A stretch of 64,000 nt of DNA from an uncultured Oscillospiraceae bacterium (GTDB lineage: Bacteria; Bacillota; Clostridia; Oscillospirales; Oscillospiraceae). This document shows positions 40,691 to 51,588 of the stretch, piece after piece. Where the stretch lies: positions 62,001 through 126,000 of the forward strand of contig CAKTIE010000002.1 of NCBI GenBank assembly GCA_934565655.1, given 5' to 3'. Position numbers and translations under genes: made by a program. Position 1 is the first letter of the stretch. Every line of letters starts with the position of its first letter. The notes under the pieces are model-generated. The model searched no databases, was not told the origin of the DNA, and worked only from the letters and a program-made list of their open reading frames with translations.

Positions 40691-42427
40691 TTACAGATAG
40701 TTCAACGGATTCACGAAGGTACCGTTGATCAGGATACCGAAATGGCAGTGGTTGCCGCTAGACACGCCGGTAGAGCCCATGCGGGCGATCTGCTGACCCT
40801 TATAGACATGCTCACCCGTTGAAACGATCAACGAACTGTTATGACCGTAATAGGTCTGATAGCCGTTGCCATGGTCGATGATGACCAGATAGCCATAGCC
40901 GCTCCGCCAGCCGGAATAAGTCACGGTGCCGCCGTCGGCAGCGTAGATAGCCGTGCCGTAGCTATTGGCAATATCCAGCCCCTGGTGATAGGTGCTGGCG
41001 CCAGCAATGCCAGTGTTGCGGCGTCCAAAGTAGGAGGTGATAGTGCCATTACAGGGCCAGCGGAAGCTTCCAGTGGGGAACCAGGTGGGACGGGGGATGG
41101 TGCCCCGTGCCTGGGTCTCGGTGACCGGCTCGCTGAGGGTGACGGAGGCCACCACCTGACGGTCGGTCTCCTCGCCGTTGATGTAGGTGACGTTGGCGAT
41201 CACGTCCGCCTTGCCGTATTCACCGGCGGACAACACCTTATAGTCGCCCTGATACATGGAGTCGTCATCCTGATACTCGATCTGATAGGGGACATCCTGC
41301 ACATAATTCTGCCGCTCCACGTTCACAACGGTCAGATAGGGGACGGCGTTGGAGATGGTCAGCACATCGCCCACCCGCAGCAGCTTGGGATCGTAGCCGG
41401 GGTTGGCGTCCAGCAGATCATCCACGGACATGCCGTACAGCTCGGCAATGTAATAATAGCTGTCGCCGGCCTCCACGGTGTAGGTGACCTCGCCGGCCTT
41501 GGTGGCGTTGAGGATCTCGGCAATGTTGCCCAGATTCATCACCAGAGAGGCGTCCACATACTCCTGGCGGATCTCCACATCCTCCACGAAATAGGAGTCC
41601 ACGGTGCTGGCGGTGACATAGCCCTTTTTCAGCTGATCCAGCATCTCGTCCAGCGCGTTGGGGAAGGTGGTGGCCGCCACCGGCTCGCCGTCGATATACA
41701 GCACATAGGCGTACTCCACCATGCCCAGCTCGTCGGTCAGGTTGTCGGTAAATTCCTCACGGCTTTCCACCGTCTGGCGGGAGACCACGCCCACGGAGGT
41801 GTCCAGCTTGGCGGTGTCCACGGTGTAATCCGCGTCGCCCAGCGTCTCGCGGGTGATGTCCTGCAGATCGTTGATCACGGCGCTGACGGTATGGATGCCG
41901 GACACGGTGCCCAGCTCCTTGCCGTCATACACGGCAGTGGTGCCGATGGTATACAGGGACAGGAGGGCGCACACCGCCACCACCACCAGCGCGCCGCTGA
42001 GGAAGGCCACCGGGTGCAGCTTGATCTTGTCCACCTGCTTTTGGAAGGTATGGGCCGCGTCGATGCGCTTGCGCCGCCGCAGGGAGAACCGCTCCCGCAG
42101 GGCGGAGGTCAGCCGCGGCACGCTGCCGGCGGCATACAGGAAGAATTGGGCGATGCCGTAATCCGACTCCGGGAATTTCCGGTGACGGCTGGCGTTGGCC
42201 TGATGGCGCATGTCACGGCGCAGGGAGGTCATGAAGCTGCGGCAGCGCTGCCGCAGCCGGTCGAACCATCCGGAGATGTCCGCCCGCTGCCGGTGGCCGT
42301 GTTCCTCCACCAGATAGAAGTGCCATTCTTTCAAATTGTCGATCCACATGTTCCACAGCGCGGACAGGGACATATCCTTGGGGTCCGTGTCCTTCTGCGG
42401 CGTGGGGGTCGTTGGGGTCTGTTTCAT
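40691..42427 (-). CDS. Membrane-anchored M23 endopeptidase with G5 and LysM domains
   Basis: 578 residues. A cytoplasmic N-terminal part (about 1-150, basic) leads to one membrane helix (about 157-180, FLSGALVVVAVCALLSLY). The extracytoplasmic part follows, with a LysM repeat (YTVEAGDSYYYIAELYGMS... to VGDVLTI, about 320-362), a G5-like domain (about 365-445, VLSAGEYGKADVIANVTYINGEE) and a C-terminal M23 zinc peptidase (about 455-578, HQGLDIA and HCHFGI zinc ligands). It probably trims peptidoglycan cross-links at the cell surface and is related to SpoIIQ-like and DipM-like proteins. Confidence 0.92.
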   Translation of the reverse strand: MKQTPTTPTPQKDTDPKDMSLSALWNMWIDNLKEWHFYLVEEHGHRQRADISGWFDRLRQRCRSFMTSLRRDMRHQANASRHRKFPESDYGIAQFFLYAAGSVPRLTSALRERFSLRRRKRIDAAHTFQKQVDKIKLHPVAFLSGALVVVAVCALLSLYTIGTTAVYDGKELGTVSGIHTVSAVINDLQDITRETLGDADYTVDTAKLDTSVGVVSRQTVESREEFTDNLTDELGMVEYAYVLYIDGEPVAATTFPNALDEMLDQLKKGYVTASTVDSYFVEDVEIRQEYVDASLVMNLGNIAEILNATKAGEVTYTVEAGDSYYYIAELYGMSVDDLLDANPGYDPKLLRVGDVLTISNAVPYLTVVNVERQNYVQDVPYQIEYQDDDSMYQGDYKVLSAGEYGKADVIANVTYINGEETDRQVVASVTLSEPVTETQARGTIPRPTWFPTGSFRWPCNGTITSYFGRRNTGIAGASTYHQGLDIANSYGTAIYAADGGTVTYSGWRSGYGYLVIIDHGNGYQTYYGHNSSLIVSTGEHVYKGQQIARMGSTGVSSGNHCHFGILINGTFVNPLNYL

Positions 42428-42529
42428 GGGATACTCACCTATAATTCAAAGATTTATCCACAGGCTATCATACCCCCTTCCGCTCCGGGGGTCAAGTAAA
42501 CATTATGTAAACGATAGCCCAGGAGCCGC

Positions 42530-43375
42530 TCAATAGCGGGCGTCCAGCTCACGGATCAGGGCGGCAACAGCGCCCTTCCGGGCATCCGGCAGGATATGTA
42601 CGCCGGGCACCCGGCGAACGGACTCGATGGCATTTTCCGGAGCAAAGGGGATGGCGGAAGCCATCAGCATGCCGATGTCGTTGGCATGGTCGCCCACGCA
42701 GTAGAGGTTCCGGGGCGCGATGTGCAGCATGTCCGCCAGACGGCGCACCATGTCGCCCTTGCAGGCGCCCCTGGCGGTCAGCTCCAGCAGATAGGAGCTG
42801 CTGGAGACGATCTCATACTGAGAGGCCCAGGGCTGGGTGCTGACATAGCGGTACAGCGCGTCCATCTTCTCCGGCACGATCTCAAACAGGGCCTTGCTGA
42901 TGGGCGAGGGCGCCTGATCCACGGAGTCCAGCAGCGTGGTGGGCTCGTGGGTCAGATGGAGGTGGGCCTCGGTCAACTCGTTGGCGTGGACGGCGAAAAT
43001 GGCGTTGTCGTCATGGTACAGCTCCACCGCCGCCTCCGGCCACGCATCCAGCACCTGGGTGATATGGGGCCGCACCGTATCCGGCAGGAACGCCGTACAG
43101 AGATACTCGTTGGTCCGGAAATCGTAGATGGCCGCGCCGTTGAACAGGATGGTGGGCCCGTTCATGGGCAGGCCCTGCCGCACCCCGTTGAAGGAGGGCA
43201 GCGCACGGCCCGTGGCAATGGAGAAGATGCCGCCCTCGGCCATGAAATACTCGATGGCTTCCCGGTTTTCCGGCAGCAGCTCCGGCATGGGCCCCAGCCC
43301 CTTCAGGGCATCCTCGGTAAAAACCAGTGTGTTGTCAAAATCGCTGGCGATCAATACGCCTGTAAACTTTCCCAT
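42530..43375 (-). CDS. HAD-superfamily hydrolase, Cof type
   Basis: 281 residues. Motif I is IASDFDNTLVF (8-18), the Thr/Ser motif II is in FSIATGRALP (about 50), and motif IV is CVGDHANDIGMLMAS (about 225-239). A C2-type cap lies between. It is probably a sugar- or nucleotide-phosphate phosphatase. It starts 5 bases after the ricT stop, so it is the third gene of the holB-ricT operon. Confidence 0.88.
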   Translation of the reverse strand: MGKFTGVLIASDFDNTLVFTEDALKGLGPMPELLPENREAIEYFMAEGGIFSIATGRALPSFNGVRQGLPMNGPTILFNGAAIYDFRTNEYLCTAFLPDTVRPHITQVLDAWPEAAVELYHDDNAIFAVHANELTEAHLHLTHEPTTLLDSVDQAPSPISKALFEIVPEKMDALYRYVSTQPWASQYEIVSSSSYLLELTARGACKGDMVRRLADMLHIAPRNLYCVGDHANDIGMLMASAIPFAPENAIESVRRVPGVHILPDARKGAVAALIRELDARY

Positions 43376-43380
43376 GGCGC

Positions 43381-44748
43381 TTATGCCTCACTGGCCGGGG
43401 GCGTTCCGCCGCCGCTTCTGCTTCTGCGCCGTCCGCCCCGGCTTCTGCGGCGGCGCTGGCCGCCCTCGCCCTCCTGCGGGGCAGGTGCGGCAGGCGGTGT
43501 GGGCTTGCTTACGGGTTCGGCCTGTCTGGCGGCGCTTTCACCGCCGTTTCCCCGGCCGCGGCCGCCGCGGTTCCTGCGGCGGCGCTGGCCGCCCTCGCCC
43601 TCGCGGCGGGGCTCCTTGCCCTCCGCTGCTTCAGGCGCGGACTTGTCCGCCTTTTCCCCCCTGGCGGGTCTGGCGGGACGCTGCTTTTCCTGCTTCGGGG
43701 CAGGCTGCGCCGTTTCGGCGGCAGGCGCGGCGCTCTCGCCGCTCTTGCCCCGGCGGCGTCCGCCCCGGCTGCGGCGGCGGGAGGAACGGGCAGGGGCGTC
43801 CTCCTCCGGTGCGGTATCCGCCGCGTCGGCGGTAAAGTCGGAGAACAGGGTGGGGATCAGCATCTCCTCGGCGGCCACCGGCTCCACATAGCGCTCAGGC
43901 CGCTCCTTGGGCACGGTGATGCCGTCACGGCTGCCCTTGCCGTTGCGCAGGACGCAGACCTCGCAGTTATGGTAGCAGCGGGGCGTGTCGGGCCGCTCGT
44001 CCAGGCGGACGTTGACGGTCTCCTTCAGCACGTTGATGTCGCTGACGTTGCCGGGGCCGTCCGGCGTCACCACGAAGGAATCGTTCTTGGGCATGCGCTT
44101 GATGGCGTCCTCGTAGGCGTCCTGCTCGTATTTCAGGCAGCACATCAGCCGTCCGCAGGTGCCGGAGATCTTGGTGGGGTTCAGGCTCAGATTCTGAGTC
44201 TTGGCCATCTTGATGGACACCGGCACGAACTCGTCCATATAGGACGCGCAGCAGAAGGGCCGTCCGCAAATGCCCAGGCCGCCCAGCATCTTGGCCTCAT
44301 CCCGGACGCCGATCTGCCGCAGCTCGATGCGGGAGCGGAACACACCGGCCAGATCCTTCACCAGCTCGCGGAAATCCACACGGCCGTCGGCGGTGAAGAA
44401 AAACAGGATCTTGCTGCCGTCAAAGCTGCATTCCACCCGCACCAGCTTCATGTCCAGCCCGTGCTGGACGATCTTCTTCTGGCAGATGTCAAAGGCGTCC
44501 TTCTCCCGGCTGCGGTTATAGGCCGCCGTATGGCGGTCGTTGTCGGTGGCGATGCGCAGCACGGGACGCAGCGGCTTTACCACCGCGTCGTCGGAGACCT
44601 CATGGTTGCCCTCCACGCACTGGGCGAATTCCGGGCCCTGGGCGGTCTCCACCACCACGTCATCACCGGCGGACACCGTCAGCGCGCCGGGATCAAAATA
44701 GTAGGTTTTGCTGCCGCTGCGGAAGCGGACAGAGATCACAGTTGTCAT
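43381..44748 (-). CDS. ricT: RicT/YaaT (PSP1) protein with a long RGG-rich tail
   Basis: 455 residues. The first about 300 are the PSP1 protein RicT, part of the RicAFT complex that in Bacillus affects RNase Y maturation and sporulation. Conserved Cys residues occur in GICGRPFCCASYM (about 183-195) and TCGRLMCCLKYE (about 215-226), and a later CYHNCEVC block is also present. After about residue 335 comes a basic, low-complexity tail with three similar modules (RSSRRRSRGGRRRG, QRRRRNRGGRGRG, QRRRRSRGGRRRS), as in RNA-binding RGG boxes. The usual RicT is about 275-300 residues. The start at 44748 follows AGGAAGG. Confidence 0.9.
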   Translation of the reverse strand: MTTVISVRFRSGSKTYYFDPGALTVSAGDDVVVETAQGPEFAQCVEGNHEVSDDAVVKPLRPVLRIATDNDRHTAAYNRSREKDAFDICQKKIVQHGLDMKLVRVECSFDGSKILFFFTADGRVDFRELVKDLAGVFRSRIELRQIGVRDEAKMLGGLGICGRPFCCASYMDEFVPVSIKMAKTQNLSLNPTKISGTCGRLMCCLKYEQDAYEDAIKRMPKNDSFVVTPDGPGNVSDINVLKETVNVRLDERPDTPRCYHNCEVCVLRNGKGSRDGITVPKERPERYVEPVAAEEMLIPTLFSDFTADAADTAPEEDAPARSSRRRSRGGRRRGKSGESAAPAAETAQPAPKQEKQRPARPARGEKADKSAPEAAEGKEPRREGEGGQRRRRNRGGRGRGNGGESAARQAEPVSKPTPPAAPAPQEGEGGQRRRRSRGGRRRSRSGGGTPPASEA

Positions 44749-44780
44749 ATCAGGCATACCTTCCTTTCTGAAGGGAAAAA

Positions 44781-45629
44781 TCAGTGGGCGACCACGTCGG
44801 CCAGCTCCGCGCCCAGCGCGCCCAGCACATGGCCCACGCCCACGTTGTATTGACATTCGTCACAGTACCGGCGGAAAAGCTCCGTCAGGATTTGCAGCTT
44901 CCGCCGTGAAAAGGCGCGGCACAGCAGCTGCGCCGTCTCGCCGCAGGGCTTCCCGTAGCCCGCCAGCAGCGCGTCGGCGGCGGTCTGCCACGCGCCTTCC
45001 ATCATGGCCAGTAGCTGCTCCCGCTTCATCCGTCGGTTTTCCAGTCCGGTGAGATACACGGTCAGCGCGGGCACGTCCTTTTTGGCCAGCGCGCGGCACA
45101 ATGCCGCGGCGTTCTCGTCCTCCGGCTCCACCTCCTGCGGCATGTCCAGCCGCAGCGCCACGCAGCGGGAGCGGATGGTGGGCAGCAGGAAATGGATGGC
45201 GTCGGCGCAGAACACGAAGGCCGCGTAGGCCGGGCCTTCCTCCACGATCTTCAGCAGCACGTTCTGATCCCGCTCGTTCAGCTGGGTGCAGTCGGCAAAC
45301 AGATAGACCTTCCGCTCGCCCTCGTTGGGCCGGATGTACACATCCTGCCGCAGCGTCCGGATGGTCTCCACCGACAGCTCCTTCCGGTCGGCGTCCCGCA
45401 CCTCCGTCACGTCGGGGTGGATGCCCTCCAGCACCTTGCGGCAGCTGTTGCACCGCAGGCAGGGCCGTCCGCCTTCGGCACGGCACAGATGGGCCGCCGC
45501 GATATACCGGGCCGCCGGAAGCTTGTCCCCCTCGCCGGTCAGGATCACCGCGTGGCTCAGCCGGCCCTGCGCGGCGGCGGCGCGGACGGCTTTTGCCCAT
45601 GTGGAATTTTCGTTTACCGCCTGTGCCAT
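44781..45629 (-). CDS. holB: DNA polymerase III, delta-prime subunit
   Basis: 282 residues, clamp-loader subunit. The AAA+ region has a degenerate Walker A (TGEGDKLPAARYI, about 30-42), the zinc module of four cysteines (HLCRAEGGRPCLRCNSCRKV, about 47-66), DADRKELSVETIRTLRQDV and the SRC motif near PTIRSRCVALRL (about 150). The start at 45629 follows GGAGGG. It is followed by ricT, the order known from Bacillus (holB-yaaT). Confidence 0.92.
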   Translation of the reverse strand: MAQAVNENSTWAKAVRAAAAQGRLSHAVILTGEGDKLPAARYIAAAHLCRAEGGRPCLRCNSCRKVLEGIHPDVTEVRDADRKELSVETIRTLRQDVYIRPNEGERKVYLFADCTQLNERDQNVLLKIVEEGPAYAAFVFCADAIHFLLPTIRSRCVALRLDMPQEVEPEDENAAALCRALAKKDVPALTVYLTGLENRRMKREQLLAMMEGAWQTAADALLAGYGKPCGETAQLLCRAFSRRKLQILTELFRRYCDECQYNVGVGHVLGALGAELADVVAH

Positions 45630-45680
45630 TTCGCCCTCCGGAAGGCGGAAAAACACGCCGCCTTTTCACAAATTCATAAT

Positions 45681-45710
45681 AGTATACCACAATTTCGGTC
45701 TCTGCCGCAA
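45681..45710 (-). promoter_or_regulatory. Promoter of the holB-ricT operon
   Basis: TTGCGG (45705-45710), an 18-base spacer and TATACT (45681-45686) on the minus strand. Confidence 0.6.
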
Positions 45711-45792
45711 CCCCTGCCAGCGGATTCCCTGAAAAAGTTTGCAGCATTTTCAATATTTCTACGAAAAACAGGAAAATAAAAGGAAAATATGC

Positions 45793-45821
45793 TTGCTTTT
45801 ATGGGGAAAGCTGGTTATAAT
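45793..45821 (+). promoter_or_regulatory. Promoter of ppdK
   Basis: TTGCTT (45793-45798), a 17-base spacer and TATAAT (45816-45821). A leader of about 100 AT-rich bases follows. Confidence 0.75.
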
Positions 45822-45927
45822 AAAGCGGTTGATGGGACACATTTAACAAAAACAAAGGAAAAGTCCCAAAAATGACCAAAAATTTCGGAAAATTACGATA
45901 TTTTTTTGTGATATGGAGGATATGTAA

Positions 45928-48558
<2,631 letters not shown>

Positions 48559-48582
48559 GCTCTGTATAAAGAATCGCATCAC

Positions 48583-48616
48583 AAAAGCGCCCGGCCATAT
48601 GGCCGGGCGCTTTTTT
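48583..48616 (+). terminator. Terminator of ppdK
   Basis: The stem AAAGCGCCCGGCC pairs with GGCCGGGCGCTTT around an ATAT loop, with six T. Confidence 0.9.
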
Positions 48617-48621
48617 AAACG

Positions 48622-48652
48622 GGAACGGCATGACGTTCGGTCATGCCGTTCC
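48622..48652 (-). terminator. Terminator of the desulfhydrase gene
   Basis: A perfect 13-bp stem GGAACGGCATGAC/GTCATGCCGTTCC located between the convergent genes. Confidence 0.7.
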
Positions 48653-48682
48653 TTCTCTTCATGATAAGGCCGCCGGAATGGC

Positions 48683-49639
48683 TCAGCCCAGATCCACGTC
48701 GATGGCGAACAGGCCGCCCGCGCCGCCGGAATACAGGTACAGCACATTGTCGGTGGGCTTGAACTTACCCTCGCGGGCCAGCTTCACCAGACCGGCGAAA
48801 GCCTTGCCGGTATACACGGGATCCAGGAACAGCCCCTCGTTCTCCGCCATCAGGCGGATGGCGGCGTTGCCCTCGGCAGAAGGGATGGCGTAGCCGGGGC
48901 CGCACATGTTCACCAGATGGACATCCTCCGTGGTGGGGACGAAGTCCAGCTCCAGCAGCTTGGCCGCGTCCTTCATGATGTTGGTGGTGATCACGTCAAA
49001 GGGATCGCTGTCCACCATCATGCCCACCACCTGGGTCTCCGGCATGAACAACTTGGCGCCCAGCGCCACACCGGCGTGGGTGCCGCCGCTGCCCTCGGCG
49101 CAGCAGACGTAATCGAACTTCATGCCGATATCGGCGATCTCCTTCATGCAGTTGACATAGCCCAGCGCACCCAGGGCATTGGAGCCGCCGCAGGGGATCT
49201 TGTAGTAGGGCTTGCCGCTGGCCTTGCCCACCCGATCCATCTCGGCGTAGATATCATCATAGCTGTCGGTATCCATGAAGCGGACGTCCGTGTCCATCAG
49301 GTACTCCAGCAACTGATTGCCCTTGCGGTCGGTAACGCCGCGCTTCTTCAGGATCAGGATCGGCTCCATGCCCAGCTTCTTGGCGCAGGCCGCCGTCAGC
49401 ATGGCGTGGTTGGACTGCGCGCCGCCGGTGGTGAACACGATCGCGGCGCCCTGACGCTTGGCGTCCGCCAGCAGGAACTCCAGCTTGCGCACCTTATTGC
49501 CGCCCAGGCCGATGCCAGTCAGGTCGTCGCGCTTGATATAGACATTGGTGCCCAGCAGGCGGCTGATGTTCTCCAGCTTCTGGATGGGCGTGGGCAGCAC
49601 CGCCAGCGGGATGCGGGGAAACTCCTGTAAATTCTTCAT
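48683..49639 (-). CDS. D-cysteine desulfhydrase / ACC deaminase-family PLP enzyme
   Basis: 318 residues, fold type II PLP. Landmarks are YIKRDDLTGIGLGGNKVRKLEF (residues 35-55, PLP Lys in GGNKVRK), TTGGAQSNHAMLTAA (about 71-85) and CCAEGSGGTHAGVALG (about 180-195). In enterobacteria this family (DcyD) turns D-cysteine into pyruvate, H2S and ammonia. ACC deaminases have near-identical folds, so the substrate is not certain. I start at 49639 because AAAGGAG lies 7 bases before it. The ATG two codons earlier is too close to that site. The adjacent regulator gene is on the same strand. Confidence 0.85.
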   Translation of the reverse strand: MKNLQEFPRIPLAVLPTPIQKLENISRLLGTNVYIKRDDLTGIGLGGNKVRKLEFLLADAKRQGAAIVFTTGGAQSNHAMLTAACAKKLGMEPILILKKRGVTDRKGNQLLEYLMDTDVRFMDTDSYDDIYAEMDRVGKASGKPYYKIPCGGSNALGALGYVNCMKEIADIGMKFDYVCCAEGSGGTHAGVALGAKLFMPETQVVGMMVDSDPFDVITTNIMKDAAKLLELDFVPTTEDVHLVNMCGPGYAIPSAEGNAAIRLMAENEGLFLDPVYTGKAFAGLVKLAREGKFKPTDNVLYLYSGGAGGLFAIDVDLG

Positions 49640-49682
49640 AAGCATACTCCTTTCGATCAGGCGTGATATATGGAAAGAGCGG

Positions 49683-51470
49683 TCAATGGAGGCCGTACTC
49701 TTTCAGACGTTCGTAGAAAACGGAGCGGGAGATATCCAGCTGCTTCATGGCTTGCTGGCGGTTGCCGCCGCACTGGGCCAGCGTCTGCTGGATGAAGCGG
49801 CGCTCCTCCTCCCGCAGGTGCTGGCGCAGGGTTTGTGCCGCCGGCTCCGTTTTCAGATGGATGTGCTCCGGATAGATGATATCGGAATCCGACATGGCCG
49901 CCGCGCCCTCCAGCACGTTCTCCAGCTCCCGCAGATTGCCGGGCCAGTCGTAGTTGATGAGCTTGCTGAAGGCCTCGCCGGACAGGGTCTTTTCCGGGAT
50001 GTGATACCGCTGGCAGATCTGCTCCATCAGCTCGTGGGCCATCAGATAGATATCCTCCCGGCACTCCCGCAGGGGCGGAAGCTCCACCGAGAAGGCGGAC
50101 AGGCGGTAATAGAGATCCTGGCGGAAGCGTCCGGCCTCCACCTCCTCCTGCAAATGGGGCCCGGCGATGGCCAGCAGCCGCACATTCACGCTTACGGGCC
50201 GGGTGGAGCCGGCAGGCACCGCCTCGCCCCGCTGGATGGTATGCAGCAGCTTGGCCTGTACGCTCAGTGGCAGCTCGCCCACCTCGTCCAGCAGCAGCGT
50301 GCCGCCGTCGGCCTCCTGAAAGAGGCCCGGTGTGCCGTCCTTTTTGCCGAACAGCTCGCCGTCCAGCAGCGCGGGGTCGATGGCGGAGCAGTCCGCCCGG
50401 ACAAAGGGACCGCCTCTGGGCTGCGCCCGCTGGATGCTCTGGGCCAGCCGCGTCTTACCTGTGCCGGTCTCGCCGGTGATGAGGATATTGCAATCCATCT
50501 GGCTGAGCTTATAGGCACGGCGGCGCACCGCCCGCAACGCGGCGGAATTGCCGCAGCCCAGCAGTGAATCGCCCATCTCGTCCGGCAATCCCCGTTCAGA
50601 GGACTCCCGGTACTTGCGTTCCGCCGCCGCGATGGCGGTGTTGCGCTCCATGATGGTGGTGCGGATATCCTCGATATTGCGGAACTTGACGATGATACCC
50701 GCCACCTGCGTACCGTCATGGATGGGCAGGATGGACGCCATCAGCGCAAAGCCGTTGATTTCATAGGCCACGTCGGTGAAGCAGGCGGCCTGTCCTTTCA
50801 GCACCTGACGCAGGTGCTCCTCAAACAGCTCACCCTCGAAGAACTCCCGGAAGTGGTAGCCCACCACGCAGATCTCCTGCTCCGGCCCCTTGGCGATAAA
50901 GCTGTTGCCCCGCAGAAGATTGCCGATGCCCTCCTTCCGGGCGGAATAGCCCTTCTCCTCCCAGAATTTCACCTGCTTGGTGTCATGATCCAATATGACC
51001 ATCTGGCCGATGCAGTCGAAATAGTTGATGGTATACACCCGCTCCTGCACGGTCACGGATATCTCACGATCCGTGATCTGAACACTGATGGGCACGCCCT
51101 GAAAGGTCACATCCATCTTCAGGCCGATCGCTTCGCCGCCCCGCAAGTGCTTATATACCGGCTTGACGCCCGGCCCACGATAGACGCCTACCGCCGCCAG
51201 CATGTCGCCGCTGCGCAGCCGGTGATCCTGTATGCCGATAGCCGCCAGATCCTCCGGGATCAGATTGCCGTCATCCGCGCCCATGTCGGAGGTAGCAAGG
51301 ATCACCAGATCTCCCGGCTCCAACCGCCCGTCAGGGTGGGAGTAAATGCTGTGGTTGAACAGGCCGAAGCGCTCCTTGGCCTGCTGATTGATGTGGGTCA
51401 CGATACCCTGCCGGTCCATGGTGAACATGGCGTGAGACGAGGAGTCCATCACGCTTTGCAGAATATCCAT
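49683..51470 (-). CDS. AAA+ enhancer-binding-type regulator lacking GAFTGA
   Basis: 595 residues. It has an N-terminal PAS-like sensor (about 1-60, AMFTMDRQGIVTHINQQAK), a second sensory region (about 110-270), then the AAA+ domain: Walker A GETGTGKTRLAQS (about 333), Walker B TLLLDEVGELP (about 394) and the arginine-finger region GRFRQDLYYRLSAF. A Fis-type helix-turn-helix ends the protein (GGNRQQAMKQLDISRSVFYERLK). The sigma-54 contact loop is missing: between ELFG and PGLFQEADGG there is only KKDGT instead of the usual GAFTGA stretch. It may therefore act like TyrR, without sigma-54. It probably controls the adjacent desulfhydrase gene. Confidence 0.88.
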   Translation of the reverse strand: MDILQSVMDSSSHAMFTMDRQGIVTHINQQAKERFGLFNHSIYSHPDGRLEPGDLVILATSDMGADDGNLIPEDLAAIGIQDHRLRSGDMLAAVGVYRGPGVKPVYKHLRGGEAIGLKMDVTFQGVPISVQITDREISVTVQERVYTINYFDCIGQMVILDHDTKQVKFWEEKGYSARKEGIGNLLRGNSFIAKGPEQEICVVGYHFREFFEGELFEEHLRQVLKGQAACFTDVAYEINGFALMASILPIHDGTQVAGIIVKFRNIEDIRTTIMERNTAIAAAERKYRESSERGLPDEMGDSLLGCGNSAALRAVRRRAYKLSQMDCNILITGETGTGKTRLAQSIQRAQPRGGPFVRADCSAIDPALLDGELFGKKDGTPGLFQEADGGTLLLDEVGELPLSVQAKLLHTIQRGEAVPAGSTRPVSVNVRLLAIAGPHLQEEVEAGRFRQDLYYRLSAFSVELPPLRECREDIYLMAHELMEQICQRYHIPEKTLSGEAFSKLINYDWPGNLRELENVLEGAAAMSDSDIIYPEHIHLKTEPAAQTLRQHLREEERRFIQQTLAQCGGNRQQAMKQLDISRSVFYERLKEYGLH

Positions 51471-51542
51471 CGTACCTCTCCCCTTTCCGGCAGTTCTGTT
51501 GCTATTTTACACGATTGTACGTCCTTTTGCAATGGACACAAA

Positions 51543-51568
51543 AGCAAAGCCCATTGCAGGCTTTGCTT
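51543..51568 (-). terminator. Terminator after lysA
   Basis: The stem AAGCAAAGCC pairs with GGCTTTGCTT, followed on the minus strand by a short T-run. Confidence 0.7.
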
Positions 51569-51588
51569 CTGATTTGGGTATTCTGCCT

